Position numbers and translations under genes: made by a program
Shown: positions 22,529 to 32,699 of the stretch, piece by piece
Numbering within the stretch: the stretch's first letter is position 1
How the letters are laid out: every line of letters begins with the position of its first letter
NCBI RefSeq assembly: GCF_905171765.1
Contig: NC_053390.1
Location: 331,358,294-331,422,293, forward strand
Direction of reading: 5' to 3'
Origin: Bufo bufo
Lineage: Eukaryota; Chordata; Amphibia; Anura; Bufonidae
DNA length: 64,000 nucleotides
The notes under the pieces: generated by a model
Told to the model about the DNA's origin: nothing
Database searches by the model: none
The model's input: the letters and a program-made list of their open reading frames with translations, nothing else

Positions 22529-22904
22529 GGCCTTCTGCACACGACCGTAGGTGTCCCGTTGCCGTATTGCGGACCGCATTTGCGGATCCGCAATACACGG
22601 GCACTGTTCTGTGTGCAGTCCGGATGAAGTGCATTCACTTCAATGGGTCCGCAAATCTGGAGATGCGGAACGGAAGCACGGAACGGAACCCTACGGAAGC
22701 ACTACGGAGTGCTTCTGTGGGGTTTCGTCCCATACTTCCGTTCCGCAAAAAGAACATTTCCTATCTTTTTGCTTAACGGCCGGATCGCGGACCCATTCAC
22801 TTTAATGGCTGCGGTTGCCCCACGGTAGGTGTTCGTGCATTGCGGCCCGCATTTTGCAGGTCGCAGCACGGCCACGGGGCGCACACGTTCGTGTGCCGGA
22901 GGCC
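22529..22904. mobile_element. Harbinger-like MITE with TTA duplication
   Basis: Termini GGCCTTCTGCACACGACCG and GTGTGCCGGAGGCC, flanked by TTA at 22526-22528 and 22905-22907. The interior is the GTCCGCAA palindromic family. Confidence 0.85.
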
Positions 22905-23292
22905 TTAAACAGGGGCTGTTGCTGGTATGGGGTTTGACTGGTTAGGTTGGGGCACAATATGCTGGTATACCCACTTCTCCAACCCCAGCGCTCTCCTGCC
23001 TTACAGGTGGGAGCTCTTCTTCTGCCATCTGCTTTTCCTCCTTCTCCACATCAGATAATATCGATGAGAATAAATATGTCATCAATAACATCCAGCTCTC
23101 CTCTCTCTGCATCTTGCTGACTTTTCTAGGACATGGAGACTTTGGAGGATGATTTGAAAGAAGTAAAGCCAGCAAAACATGAGGATAGTCATCATTAAAA
23201 CCTGGCCCCCCTAAGGGGTGCAGACTGGATGGTATTGGTTGGCATGCTGGCACTGGAATAATAAAGGCTTCCATCTTATTGATATTGAATTA
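22905..23292. other. Unassigned intronic DNA with a 110-codon minus-strand frame
   Basis: A minus-strand open frame (23274-22942) has a charged stretch containing VEKEEKQMAEEELPPVRQE. It has no convincing start, splice sites or recognised domain, so it may be a transposon remnant. No function assigned. Confidence 0.3.
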
Positions 23293-23804
23293 GGGTACTT
23301 TCACACTTGCGTTTTACTTTTTCGGTATTGAGTTCCATCCTAGGGGCTCAATACCGGAAAAGAACTGATCAGTTTTATCCCCATGCATTCTGAATGGAGA
23401 GCAATCCATTCAGAATGCATCAGGATGTCTTCAGTTCAGTCACTGTACGGTTTTTGGACAGAGAAAATACAGCAGAATTTTGTCTCCGTCTAAAATTCTG
23501 CAACACTTGCTGGAATGCCCGGATGCGTCATTATCTTCCATTGAAATGCATTAATGCTGGATCCGGTCCTAAGTGTTCTGGAAAAAACTGATCTGGTTTT
23601 GCGGTCTGCGCATGCGCAGACCTTTAAAAATGTGAAAAAGATAAATACCGGATCCGTTTTACCGGATGACAACCGGGAGAGATGGATCCGGTATTGCAAG
23701 TCATTTGTGAGACGGATCCGGATGCAAATGGTGTCCGTTTGCATACAGATTGCCGGCGATGGAACTGCCTGCCGGAATCCAACAACGCAAGTGTAAAAGT
23801 ACCC
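23293..23804. mobile_element. Harbinger-like MITE with TTA duplication
   Basis: Termini GGGTACTTTCACACTTGCG and CGCAAGTGTAAAAGTACCC, flanked by TTA at 23290-23292 and 23805-23807. GGATCCGG-type blocks recur inside, and CATTCTGAATGGA at about 23387 and 23408 forms a small inner mirror. Confidence 0.85.
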
Positions 23805-23871
23805 TTACATTTACGGCTGATGTCGGAATAAGTAAATGTAGGAATAAATAATTGACACAGCATAAGTCTTC

Positions 23872-25057
23872 CTGCTCTCTCCCTGCCCTCTCCCTGCTCT
23901 CTCCCTGCACTCTCCCTGCTCTCACCGTGTACTCTCCCTGCTCTCTCCCTGCTCTCACCGTGTACTCTCCCTGCACTCTCCCTGCTCTCTCCCTGCTGTC
24001 TCCCTGCTCTCTCCCTGCTCTCTCCCTGCTCTCTCTCTGCTTTCTCTCTGCTTTCTCCCTGCTTTCTCCCTGCTCTCTCCCTGCTCTCTCCCTGTACTCT
24101 CCCTGATCTCACCGTGTACTCTCCCTGCTCTCTCCCTGCACTCTCCCTGCACTCTCCCTGCACTCTCCCTGCTCTCTCCCTGCTCTCTCCCTGCTCTCTC
24201 CCTGCTCTCTCTGCTCTCTCCCTGCACTCTCCCTGCTCTCACCGTGTACTCTCCCTGCTCTCTCCCTGCTCTCTCCCTGCACTCTCCCTGCTCTCTCCCT
24301 GCACTCTCCCTGCACTCTCCCTGCACTCTCCCTGCACTCTCCCTGCTCTCTCTGCTCTCTCCCTGCACTCTCCCTGCTCTCACCGTGTACTCTCCCTGCT
24401 CTCTCCCTGCACTCTCCCTCCTCTCTCCCTGCTCTCTCCCTGCATTCTCCCTGGTCTCTCCCTGGTCTCTCCCTGCTCTCTCCCTGCACTCTCCCTGCTC
24501 TCTCCCTGTACTCTCCCTGCTCTCAACGTGTACTCTCCCTGCACTCTCCCTGCTCTCTCCCTGCTCTCTCTCTGCTCTCTCTCTGCTTTCTCCCTGCTCT
24601 CTCCCTGTACTCTCCCTGCTCTCACCGTGTACTCTCCCTGCACTCTCCCTGCTCTCTCCCTGCTCTCTCTCTCTGCTCTCTCTGCTTTCTCCCTGCTCTC
24701 TCCCTGTACTCTCCCTGTACTCTCCCTGCTCTCTCCCTGCACTCTCCCTGCTCTCTCCCTGCTCTCTCCCTGCTCTCACCGTGTACTCTCCCTGCTCTCT
24801 CCCTCCTCTCTCCCTGCTCTCTCCCTGCATTCTCCCTGCTCTCTCCCTGCTCTCTCTGCTCTCTCCCTGCACTCTCCCTGCTCTCACCGTGTACTCTCCC
24901 TGCTCTCTCCCTGCACTCTTCCTGCTCTCTCCCTGCTCTCTCCCTGCACTCTCCCTGCTCTCTGCCTGCTTTCTCCCTGCTCTCTGCCTGCTTTCTCCCT
25001 GCTCTCTCCCTGCTCTCTCCCTGCACTCTCCCTGCTCTCTCCCTGCACTCTCCCTCT
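23872..25057. repeat. 11-bp CT-rich minisatellite, about 105 units
   Basis: Tandem CTCTCCCTGCT with CACTCTCCCTG and TTCTCCCTG variants. A CTCACCGTGTACTCTCCCTG variant recurs near 23922, 23956, 24109, 24240, 24381, 24523, 24623, 24777 and 24884, often 100-155 bp apart, so segments have been duplicated as larger blocks. The plus strand is nearly pure pyrimidine apart from the G of CTG. Long open frames on both strands (328-378 codons, LPALSLLSPC or GREQGESRE type) arise from the stop-free unit. It lies in proposed intron 1. Confidence 0.95.
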
Positions 25058-25140
25058 CCAATATTCTTCTATTAATTGTTTTCAGGAACACTGTCCCTAG
25101 TGCATTAGCCCTTGCTATGTCTCTCCCTATGCTCAGCTTA

Positions 25141-25611
25141 GGCTACTTTCACACTAGCGTTTTCAATTCCGCTATTGAGAGCCGTCATAGCATCTCAATA
25201 GCAGAAGAAAACTCATTAGTTTTGTCCCCATTCATTGTCAATAAGGACAAAACTGAACTGAACGAAATGGATTGCACTAAAATGCATTCCGTTCCATTTG
25301 GTTGAGTCCCCATCGCAGACAAAATAGCACTGCAAGCAGAGTTTTTCTGTCCGCGATGTGCGGAGCAAGACGGATCCGTCCTGACACACAATGTAAGTCA
25401 ACGGGGACGGATCTGTTTTCTCTGACACAATAGAAAACGGATCCATCCCCCATTGACTTTCAATGTTGTTCTTGACGGATCCGTCATGGCTATAGAAGAC
25501 ATAATACAACCGGATCCGTTCATGACGGATGCATGCGGTTGTATTATTGTAACGGAAGCGTTTTTGAAGATCCATGACAGATCTGCAAAAAACTCTAGTG
25601 TGAAAGTAGCC
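25141..25611. mobile_element. Harbinger-like MITE with TTA duplication
   Basis: Termini GGCTACTTTCACACTAGCG and CTCTAGTGTGAAAGTAGCC, flanked by TTA at 25138-25140 and 25612-25614. The inner blocks ATAATACAACCGGATCCG and TGCGGTTGTATTATTG mirror. Confidence 0.85.
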
Positions 25612-26445
25612 TTACAGGACAATGGTGGAGACCGTGCGGGATGAGGGTTTTATAGGGCTGTGACATCACAGGGGATGGATAGCTATGGATCGGCTGGCTG
25701 CACGGCATTATGGGTGATCTCCTGTTCCCAGGCTTCTTATTTTCACTTTGTAACTCATGCAGCTTTTTTTGGAAAAACTGATTAGTTACCACGAAGCTCG
25801 AAAAAATTCTGATTAAAAATTTGAAAAAGATAAATACCGGATGCGTTTTTCCGGATGACAAGTTTTTCCTAAACTTCACACTGAATTCCTCTTCAAATGC
25901 TTCGCTTTGCTGAACATTACATACAATCCATATGGATCGAAACAGAATTTAAAATTACATGAACCAAACTGGAAGCTCTGAGTGCCCAGTATAGGCAAAT
26001 AGGACAAGAGCAATTACATAGGATGCACTAAAATCACCCTGTATGTAGTGAGCATTGTATATTCAATGTATATTAAAAGGGTTTTATTTATGCTGATAGA
26101 GCATTCCGACCAATGACATTCATGGCATAGCCACAGATGTCCTTGTTTGGAATATGTCTTTATTCAATTTATACTGAAAATTCTGCAGCTTGACATATAT
26201 CTGTTGTAGTCTCCCTCTGGCATAGTGCAAAAACACCAGAGGGAAACTGATGCCAGGACTGATCCCATAGATTTCTGTGGAGTCATGCATGGCATTCGGC
26301 ACATCAGTTTTGACGCTGGAGGTCTCCAAGCGCATGCAGCATTTTTCTGTCTTGCGCTTTCAAACTATTGACGGCGGATCATACCCTAAAGTACATAAAA
26401 CAACAGGCTGGATACAACTGATATGTGAGCCCAGCCCAATAGACT
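25612..26445 (+). other. Intronic DNA, nothing clear
   Basis: A partial copy of a Harbinger-like end (AAAAAGATAAATACCGGATG) occurs near 25826. No exon or complete element otherwise. Confidence 0.35.
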
Positions 26446-26704
26446 TTGGGGCACATTTATTAAGACCAGCGTTTTAGACGCCTCTTCATAACTTTGTCGG
26501 ATCCACCGCCACTTCTAAATGTAAGACAACTTCCGAGCTATCTTAAATTTAGACCATTTTCTACGCCTAAAACAGGTGTAGAAAATGATGAATCCCTAGC
26601 CCACTCCACGTCCACTTTTTTAGACCTGGCGTGAGCGGGGAAAAGTTGCAGATTGCGACGCAAAGGACCTAATTTAGGTGTATTTCTGTTTAATAAATGA
26701 CCCC
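26446..26704. repeat. Foldback MITE of the CACATTTATTAA type
   Basis: GGGGCACATTTATTAAGACC at the left and TTTAATAAATGACCCCC at the right are inverted. Paired GTAGAAAATG/CATTTTCTACGCC blocks lie inside. Confidence 0.65.
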
Positions 26705-27959
26705 CTTTATGTTTAAACCTTTAGTAACCACCAATATGCCTTTTTACGGTGGTCACTAAGGGGCCTTAGGATGGGCCACTGCCTTTTTACAGTGGCCCAG
26801 TTTAAGTGCTGCACAGGTCTCCTGTGCGGGGGACTCAACTCTCACATGAGAGCCAGGTTCCTGCTATAACAGCCCCAATCAGCTGAAGCACTGATCCGGG
26901 CTGTTTAACCCCTTAGATGCCAGAGTCAATAGCGACCACACCATCTAAACAGTATACAGAGGGAGCGGATTCCCTTTGTATCCAATCGGCATCTTGCTGC
27001 AAATGATATTGCAGGATGCCAATGTCTGTGCACGGCTGGCTGGAGCATATTGAAGGCCCGAGGCCTGCTTGCTATGTATCCTAGCAGGCCGCGTCTCTCT
27101 GATGCAGCCTACTGATAATTGACAGTATAGAAGTATAATTCTCTTGTACTGTTTATGCAGTTATGTAATTATAGAAGCGATCAAAAGATCACCTATTATA
27201 GTCCCTTGTTGAACTGTTAAATGGTTAAAAAATATATAATTTTTTTTCCTCAATGGAAAAAATAGCAAAATTCAAACACCTTCTATATATTTGGTATAGC
27301 CACGTCCATAATGACCTGCACTACACAGTTATCATGTAATTTATCCCATATGATGAATGTTGTAAAATAAATGCCAGAATTGCTTCTTTTTGCTTATTCA
27401 TCACACACACAAAAAAAGGGATCAAAAAGTATTAAATAAAAAAATCAAGCCCTCACGCAGATCTGTAAAAATTAAAATAAAAAAGTTATGGTTCTTGGGT
27501 TGCAGCAATGCAAAAAACATTTTCTTCTTTTTGAAAACAAAGTTCTTTTTTCCTAAAAGTAGTAAAATGTAAAAAAAAATATGTATTTGATATCACTGTA
27601 ATTGTACCTACCCAGAGAATAAAGTTATCATGTTATTTATGCCGAAAAATAAATGTCACAAAATTTATAATGTAAAAACTCGGTGGCAGCATTGCTGTTT
27701 TTTCCCATTCCCCCGAAAGAGTTAATAAAAGTTAATTAGTAAGTTAAGTGTGTCCCAAAATGGTCCCAGTAGCGGCACAGTGGTTAACCTGACACAGTTT
27801 GTGCCTGCCTAGTCTAAGGTAACCCTGTTTTAATCTCCTTTATTATATACTGCTTATCTCTGACATTCCTGGTATAGTTGTTTCACAGACACAAATATAG
27901 ATTTTCAAATGAGCTTTATTGATAAAGAAAATTACTTACATGCTCTTATTTTCTTACAG
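26705..27959 (+). other. 3' part of proposed intron 1, unclassified repeat
   Basis: Contains repeated TTTTTACGGTGG/TTTTTACAGTGGCCC and a long A/T-rich tail with phrases such as ATGTAATTTATCCCATATG, suggesting an old dispersed element. It ends in a good 3' splice site, TTATTTTCTTACAG, at 27959. Confidence 0.4.
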
Positions 27960-30330
27960 ATGGAGCTGTCATCTCTCGATTCAACTCAGTGGCCCCCAAA
28001 GTCTAATAATAATGTAATGGATACTCCACGGACAAGTAATCTAAAATTTCTACGGGCTAAAAGGCTGAATTATTTTGGTGGAAAAAGTTCCCAGAATCCT
28101 TTATCCAAGACAGAAGAATCACAAAATGTAGGGCAAACCATGAAGACTGCAACACCACGTAGATGCCGTTCAGCACCCACCTCAGACCACGTTACTGCAG
28201 ATAATAATGTGCCTAAAAAAATGAATGCTGTAGCAACAACCATGTCTCCAAATAGAGAAAAATCTCTAGACGCCACAGAAGAAGCAAAACCACCAACATC
28301 AACTTCTCCTCAAGATAAGCACGCAAACCTAGGAAAAGACCACCTTATGGATTCTCCTGCTCCTCGCACACTGCACTTACCTACAACAGAAATGGAAATA
28401 AAGGAACATACCAAGCACCATAACTTACAGTCAGTAGCAGAAATATCCCGTAAGCCTAACAAATCGATCACTAATAGTTCACAGCTCAAAATATCAAATC
28501 CTCCAGTTCCCTCTATACAGCATTTCCTGCAACCAGTAACAAAGCAAAAGGCTAAGGATATGCTTACACAGCATGGTCCGGAAGCAGCGCTGGAGAAATC
28601 TGGGGGCAAAGTGTTGTTTGCAGACAACGTCTTACAATCATCTGACAAGGAACCTGAGAGTGAAGGTTCTCCCACATACTATGACCCACTGGATACACCA
28701 AAACAAGTCAAGGAAGGAAGGTATTTATCTACAAAACCAAAATCAGATGAAGTAGATGTACTTTCTACTCACCGGAGTCTTTTAAGTAGTAGACTTGTCA
28801 CAGACTTAGATCAGGACTATTTAGAAGACTTGTCTGTGCCAGAAAGAGAAAAACTTCAACATGTTATGACCTGGGCTAAAAAATTCTTAGACAAATGCAG
28901 TGGTGGAGAGGTGATATCTCACAATGGTGATACTTTGTCAAAAAACATGGATGAAGATATTTCTTTTGAATGCACTGGAAGTTCTAGAGTCACTGATAAA
29001 TACCTGAAGTTAAATAGTGTGGAGTTCGATGAGCATGAATTTAAAAAACACCCTTGTATTGGTGATGAACCCAAAGAATCTGCTCAAGGCCAGTTACAGT
29101 TGTCAAAAAGTCCCAGAAGTTTGTATAAACCAAAATCAAAAAGTGAAACAGCACAACTAGATTCCTACTTGGCTGAATCTACGCCTAATTTCCATCATAG
29201 TGACCATGAAGAGGTTGACAATTTTTCTGCATCTTCATGCAGTGTACTTCCTAAACTGGTGAAGAACAGGGATGTAAAGAGTGCCTTCAACATTAAGGGC
29301 TATGACAGTTTAGGAGAACAATTGTTTGACAGCATCAAGCAAGGCCATATGGATAGTGATAATCTTTTCAGAAATCGGACCAAGCCCAACCGATCTTATT
29401 ATAACACACATACCCTTAAAGATACCAAACCAGGTCCAGCCTTAAAGAACAGTTATATAGATCGAGAAGATGACTTAAGCTCACCGGACTCCTGTCTTGA
29501 TACTGAAAGACTTAACTCTCTACTAGAAGACCTTGAAGGGATAGAGAAAGACTTAAAAAAGACTAGAGAAAATGATGGTGCAAGAACAGACAGAACATAT
29601 TTAGTGAAAAACAATGCGCTGCCTGGTGCCAACACTTATATATCAGTGTCGGGGAAGATTCCAGACAGTTTGCAACCAGCTTTACCCAGGGTTGACTCTA
29701 GCAGCAGTCTGTCTGAAGGTTACACAAGGAAAATATACCACGTGTGCCCTGCATGTGGTTTTACCAATACCACTAGTTCTAACTGGTGCACAGAGTGTGG
29801 TTCAGCATTAAAGTGTGCAAAGAAGCAACCTATGGTAAATAACAGAAGTTTTGAATTACCAAAGCCACATATATTAGACGACCGTGTCGCAGATGAAATC
29901 TTTAGCCGGAACACCCAAAGGAAGAGTTTTGATAATAATAACGCAATGACAAAGCAGAATGCAACAGAATTAGGAAGAGCAGTGTGCTGGGAGGACAACT
30001 CAGATGTAGCCTCAGATAGTGAAGGCAGTGTGCTTGAGAAGTATTTATTTTATGTGAAACGGCTGGATATGCTAAGAAGTCAAGAAAAGGGGACTCCAAC
30101 AAAGCATTTTCAAGATCAACATAACAGTGAAACTTCAAGTGATGATGAATCTTCTGAGGATTACTCCATACCTCGTGTAAGAAGTGGTCCAGCCAAACCT
30201 TGGGGTGAAACTGAGACACTGGGAACTGATCCATATCATTTGGGTGATCAAGCTATGAAAGAAGACAGTCTTAAAGGATTCAATGAGCACATTAATGGGA
30301 TCGAAGGGTCCAACCTCAAGGGTCTTTTAG
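27960..30330 (+). CDS. Large coding exon: disordered N-terminus with zinc ribbon
   Basis: The first base after TTATTTTCTTACAG is the A of ATG, starting MELSSLDSTQWPPKS. The frame stays open for 790 codons plus one base to TTTTAG|gtaaag at 30330. The protein is Ser/Lys/Asp-rich and probably disordered. Residues about 282-315 (DYLEDLSVPEREKLQHVMTW) and 513-540 (RLNSLLEDLEGIEKDL) look helical. Residues 596-613 form a zinc ribbon: CPAC, ten residues, then CTEC (C596, C599, C610, C613). Reading through the donor instead reaches TAA at 30362, nine codons later, so an intron-retained short form is possible. Seventeen in-frame codons upstream (from 27909) are intronic. I do not recognise the family. 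Confidence 0.85.
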
Positions 30331-30572
30331 GTAAAGCATTTGTTGATAAAGATACATTTTAAAGGGGTCATCCAATGAAGAATGTTATATAAAATCAAAC
30401 AGAACATGTACATTTAAGTGAGTTTTCAATTTAAACGATGTTACTAAAATTTTCAGAGACATTATAAATTAATACTTGGAAAAGAAATAGTAGGAATAGC
30501 TCACTCCTATGCGACAGGGACCAGGTGCTCTAGACCAAAAACGGTATCACCCGTACAGCGGAAACTATTGGA

Positions 30573-30618
30573 AATAAATAGATGATATGGACTGGCACTC
30601 TGGATGTGTGGTAATAAA
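30573..30618 (+). terminator. Possible plus-strand poly(A) signals
   Basis: AATAAA occurs at 30573-30578 and 30613-30618, about 210-250 bp after the TAA at 30362. They could end a short transcript that retains intron 2. Sequence evidence only; AATAAA is common in AT-rich DNA. Confidence 0.3.
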
Positions 30619-30788
30619 TATGGTTTGTAAAAGCTAAAATATAATATACAGTATAAAGTGATCAGACAAATTTTAATATACAAAGATAATCACACTTTGA
30701 TTTGGTTTTTGTATATTAAAATTTGTCTGATCACTTTATACTGTATATTATATTTTAGCTTTTACAAACCATATTTATTACCACACAT
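30604..30788. repeat. 81-bp inverted repeat with 23-bp loop
   Basis: 30604-30684 and 30708-30788 are near-perfect inverse copies (paired coordinates sum to 61392), for example AAGCTAAAATATAATATACA and its mirror. The arms are AT-rich. AATAAA lies in the left arm on the plus strand and in the right arm on the minus strand, so the hairpin sits where both genes could end transcripts. Confidence 0.85.
30774..30779 (-). terminator. Candidate poly(A) signal of the minus-strand gene
   Basis: TTTATT on the plus strand reads AATAAA on the minus strand, about 57 bp beyond the TGA at 30836-30838. It lies in the right arm of the inverted repeat. Confidence 0.45.
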
Positions 30789-30835
30789 ACACATTATAAA
30801 TTAAAGCTTGTAAATGCACCCACTAGCGTTAGAAC

Positions 30836-30964
30836 TCATCTTCCTATGTTTTCAGTGGTGGACAAGCAAGCACCATTGCAGTCCACGATCACCTTGTCCT
30901 CAGAGCTGAGGAGGGATTCCTGCTGGTGAGCATGCTTCCCCATAATTGCCATTGTGTTCTTTGC
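30836..30964 (-). CDS. Last coding exon of the minus-strand gene
   Basis: On the minus strand TTCTCCTTTTACAG precedes GCAAAGAAC. Only frame 0 is open; it runs 42 codons (starting AKNTMAIMGKHAHQQ, ending STTENIGR) to TGA at 30836-30838. The other two frames stop within about 25 codons. It joins the exon at 31821-31904 in phase 0. The N-terminal half looks helical and the tail polar. No domain recognised. It lies inside intron 2 of the plus-strand gene. Confidence 0.65.
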   Translation of the reverse strand, partial: AKNTMAIMGKHAHQQESLLSSEDKVIVDCNGACLSTTENIGR

Positions 30965-30989
30965 CTGTAAAAGGAGAAGAAAGTGGGCA

Positions 30990-31397
30990 TGAAACCCCGT
31001 AACTTCTCCTGACCACTTGCATTCTCCATGTAATAACAATTCTGGAGCATCTATTCTTATAAACTTATGTTGCGCCATCCCTTTACTATTCCTTTCAGAC
31101 GTTATGATTCCATTACTAGTCGTTTGCAATGAAGATCCAGATGAGTGTTACCAGTTTGGGAGGTGTCCCTGTCTGACCCTGGCAGCACTGATTGAATGAC
31201 GTAAGACTGGGCAGATCCTCCCCGTTTGGTAACACCCATCTGCGCCTTCATTGCAAACTGCTAGTAACTCCTATCAGGAATGATAAAGGGATGGCACATA
31301 GAGCCATAAGAACAGAGGCCTCACAGTTGTTATTACAAGGGGGATGCAAATAATAGGTGTAACAGATGTCAGGAGAGGTGACAGGTCTTCTTTAGAC
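30990..31397. repeat. Foldback MITE in the 30.9-31.7 kb interval
   Basis: The inverted blocks GTAATAACAATTCTGG/CAGTTGTTATTACAAG, GGCACATAGAGCCATAAG against CTTATAAACTTATG, and TCGTTTGCAATGAAGATCC against GCCTTCATTGCAAACTG show the palindrome. The outer end CTCCTGACATCTGTTACACC is on the inverse strand near 31350. Edges approximate. Sequence from 31398 to the next exon is unassigned. Confidence 0.6.
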
Positions 31398-31695
31398 ACA
31401 GCTGTACAATGTGTCTGGTATTTTTGTAATGCCCATCCTGTGATTGTACCAATGACTTGGTTGAGATGTATAGTCCTGAGTGTTCTCTATGTAATTGAGA
31501 TTGTATAGCATATTTTATATTTAATAAACTGAAATAACCAGTCGGGATGTTTTGCATTATTGATCCAGTTAATAACTATGTTGGGGTGAGTTTTGTGCTG
31601 TTTTACACTTCAGATATCATTTTTACACAATGTTATTTTACACAGTAAGGTTATTATTCTTTAAATTGATGTATGCCTGTTATTACATATTTTAG

Positions 31696-31810
31696 ATAGA
31701 AAGCTGCAGAAAGCCCCAGACATTTCATCAAAAGTGACTGGTCCTAGGAGGTATTGGGAGAAGTCCAGTATTGCTTGGTCCTCATACACACATGGAGAGC
31801 TGAAGCCAAG
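31696..31810 (+). CDS. Plus-strand gene, coding exon 3
   Basis: The acceptor CATATTTTAG is followed by 115 bp and a gtttgc donor. Entering in phase 1 from exon 2 (G + AT gives Asp), the frame reads DRKLQKAPDISSK, then a Trp/Arg/Ser-rich stretch (RRYWEKSSIAWSSYTHGE) and ends KP + AG (phase 2). The other two frames stop. The segment is basic and has no recognised domain. The gtttgc donor is weaker than consensus. Confidence 0.75.
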
Positions 31811-31820
31811 GTTTGCTTAC
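31811..31820. promoter_or_regulatory. 10-bp sequence serving as 5' splice site on both strands
   Basis: GTTTGCTTAC separates the plus exon ending at 31810 from the minus exon ending at 31821. Read forward it gives donor gtttgc; read in reverse complement it gives gtaagcaaac, donor of the minus exon. Both exons therefore abut the same ten bases. Confidence 0.6.
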
Positions 31821-31904
31821 CCTGTCATTTTGTAGCTCATTCATGGATTTTGAAGTCTCATTCTTGAAGAATGTGGAACCTTCGCTACTAGACTTCACTA
31901 ATAT
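31821..31904 (-). CDS. Minus-strand gene, 84-bp internal exon
   Basis: On the minus strand GGTTATTCTGCAG precedes the exon and gtaagc follows AGG. Only frame 0 is open: 28 codons beginning ILVKSSSEGSTFFKNE and ending NELQNDR. The length is a multiple of three, phase 0 to 0, fitting the neighbours at 30836-30964 and 37871-37939 or 45043-45090. It is polar and probably helical; function unknown. Confidence 0.65.
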
Positions 31905-31974
31905 CTGCAGAATAACCAGTAACTCATATTAGATCATCTTCCTTATGCATTCCATAGCCTTCTCCGTCATCGAG

Positions 31975-32355
31975 CATTTGTGCATTTCCCCTCCATGTCA
32001 GATTTCACCCCCTCCATGTCACATTTCTCGCCTCCATGTCACATTTCGCCCCCTCCATGTCACATTTCGCCCCCTCCATGTCACATTTCTCCCCTCCATG
32101 TCACATTTCTCCCCCTCCATGTCACATTTCTTGCCTCCATGTCACATTTCGCCCCCTCCATGTCACATTTCGCCCCCTCCATGTCACATTTCGCCCCCTC
32201 CATGTCACATTTCTCCCCCTCCATGTCACATTTCGCCCCCTCCATGTCACATTTCGCCCCCTCTGTGTCACATTTCTCCCCCTCAATGTCACATTTCACC
32301 CCCTCAACGTCACATTTCTCCCCCTCCATGGCACATTTCCCCCCTCCCATGTCAC
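31975..32355. repeat. 21-bp minisatellite, about 18 copies
   Basis: Units of CCCCCTCCATGTCACATTTC plus one base repeat with few changes. Because 21 is a multiple of three, frames stay open and give PPPCHIS or PSMSHFA repeats. No splice or start context supports translation. It lies in intron 3 of the plus-strand gene. Confidence 0.95.
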
Positions 32356-32399
32356 CCTCCCTCTATTAATGTTGTGTAAAAAACATTATGCTCACCTGG

Positions 32400-32680
32400 C
32401 CCTGGTCCTGTCTGCAGCAGCTCCCCTTCTCCTCTGTGTGGTCCTGGTATCTTCTCTCTGGGCTCCCAACAAGTTTGAGGACCTTTCCCACTCAGCCAAT
32501 CAGTGGCCACAGCTGTGTCAAGTGTCAGGCCAGTGATTGGCTCAGCGGGAAATCACTGGCCTGACTCATGACACAGCTGCGGCCACTGATTGGCTGAGTG
32601 GGAAAGCTCCTCAAACTTGTCGCTAGCCCAGAGAGAAGATACCAGGACCACACAGAGGAGAACAGCCGCGGCCAGGCAGC
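32400..32680. repeat. Foldback element next to the 21-bp array
   Basis: GTGGTCCTGGTATCTTCTCT, CACTCAGCCAATCAGTGGCC and ACAGCTGTGTCA are mirrored by TGACACAGCTGCGGCCACTG, GATTGGCTGAGTGGG and AGAGAAGATACCAGGACCAC. The axis is near 32540. The array and foldback together look like one element, as in 11858-14110. Confidence 0.75.
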
Positions 32681-32699
32681 GGCCAGGGTCTCTGCACCC

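Noticed and set aside
23955..25305. Overlapping frames of 328-378 codons on both strands in the CT array
   Set aside because: An 11-bp stop-free unit opens most frames on both strands; no splice, start or non-repetitive coding sequence supports translation.
27909..27959. Upstream start (MSFIDKENYLH) for the large exon
   Set aside because: These codons lie within the pyrimidine tract and 3' splice site; the ATG at 27960 directly follows the acceptor.
31945..32536. PPPCHIS repeat protein of about 140-166 codons
   Set aside because: A 21-bp minisatellite in an intron; open only because the period is a multiple of three.
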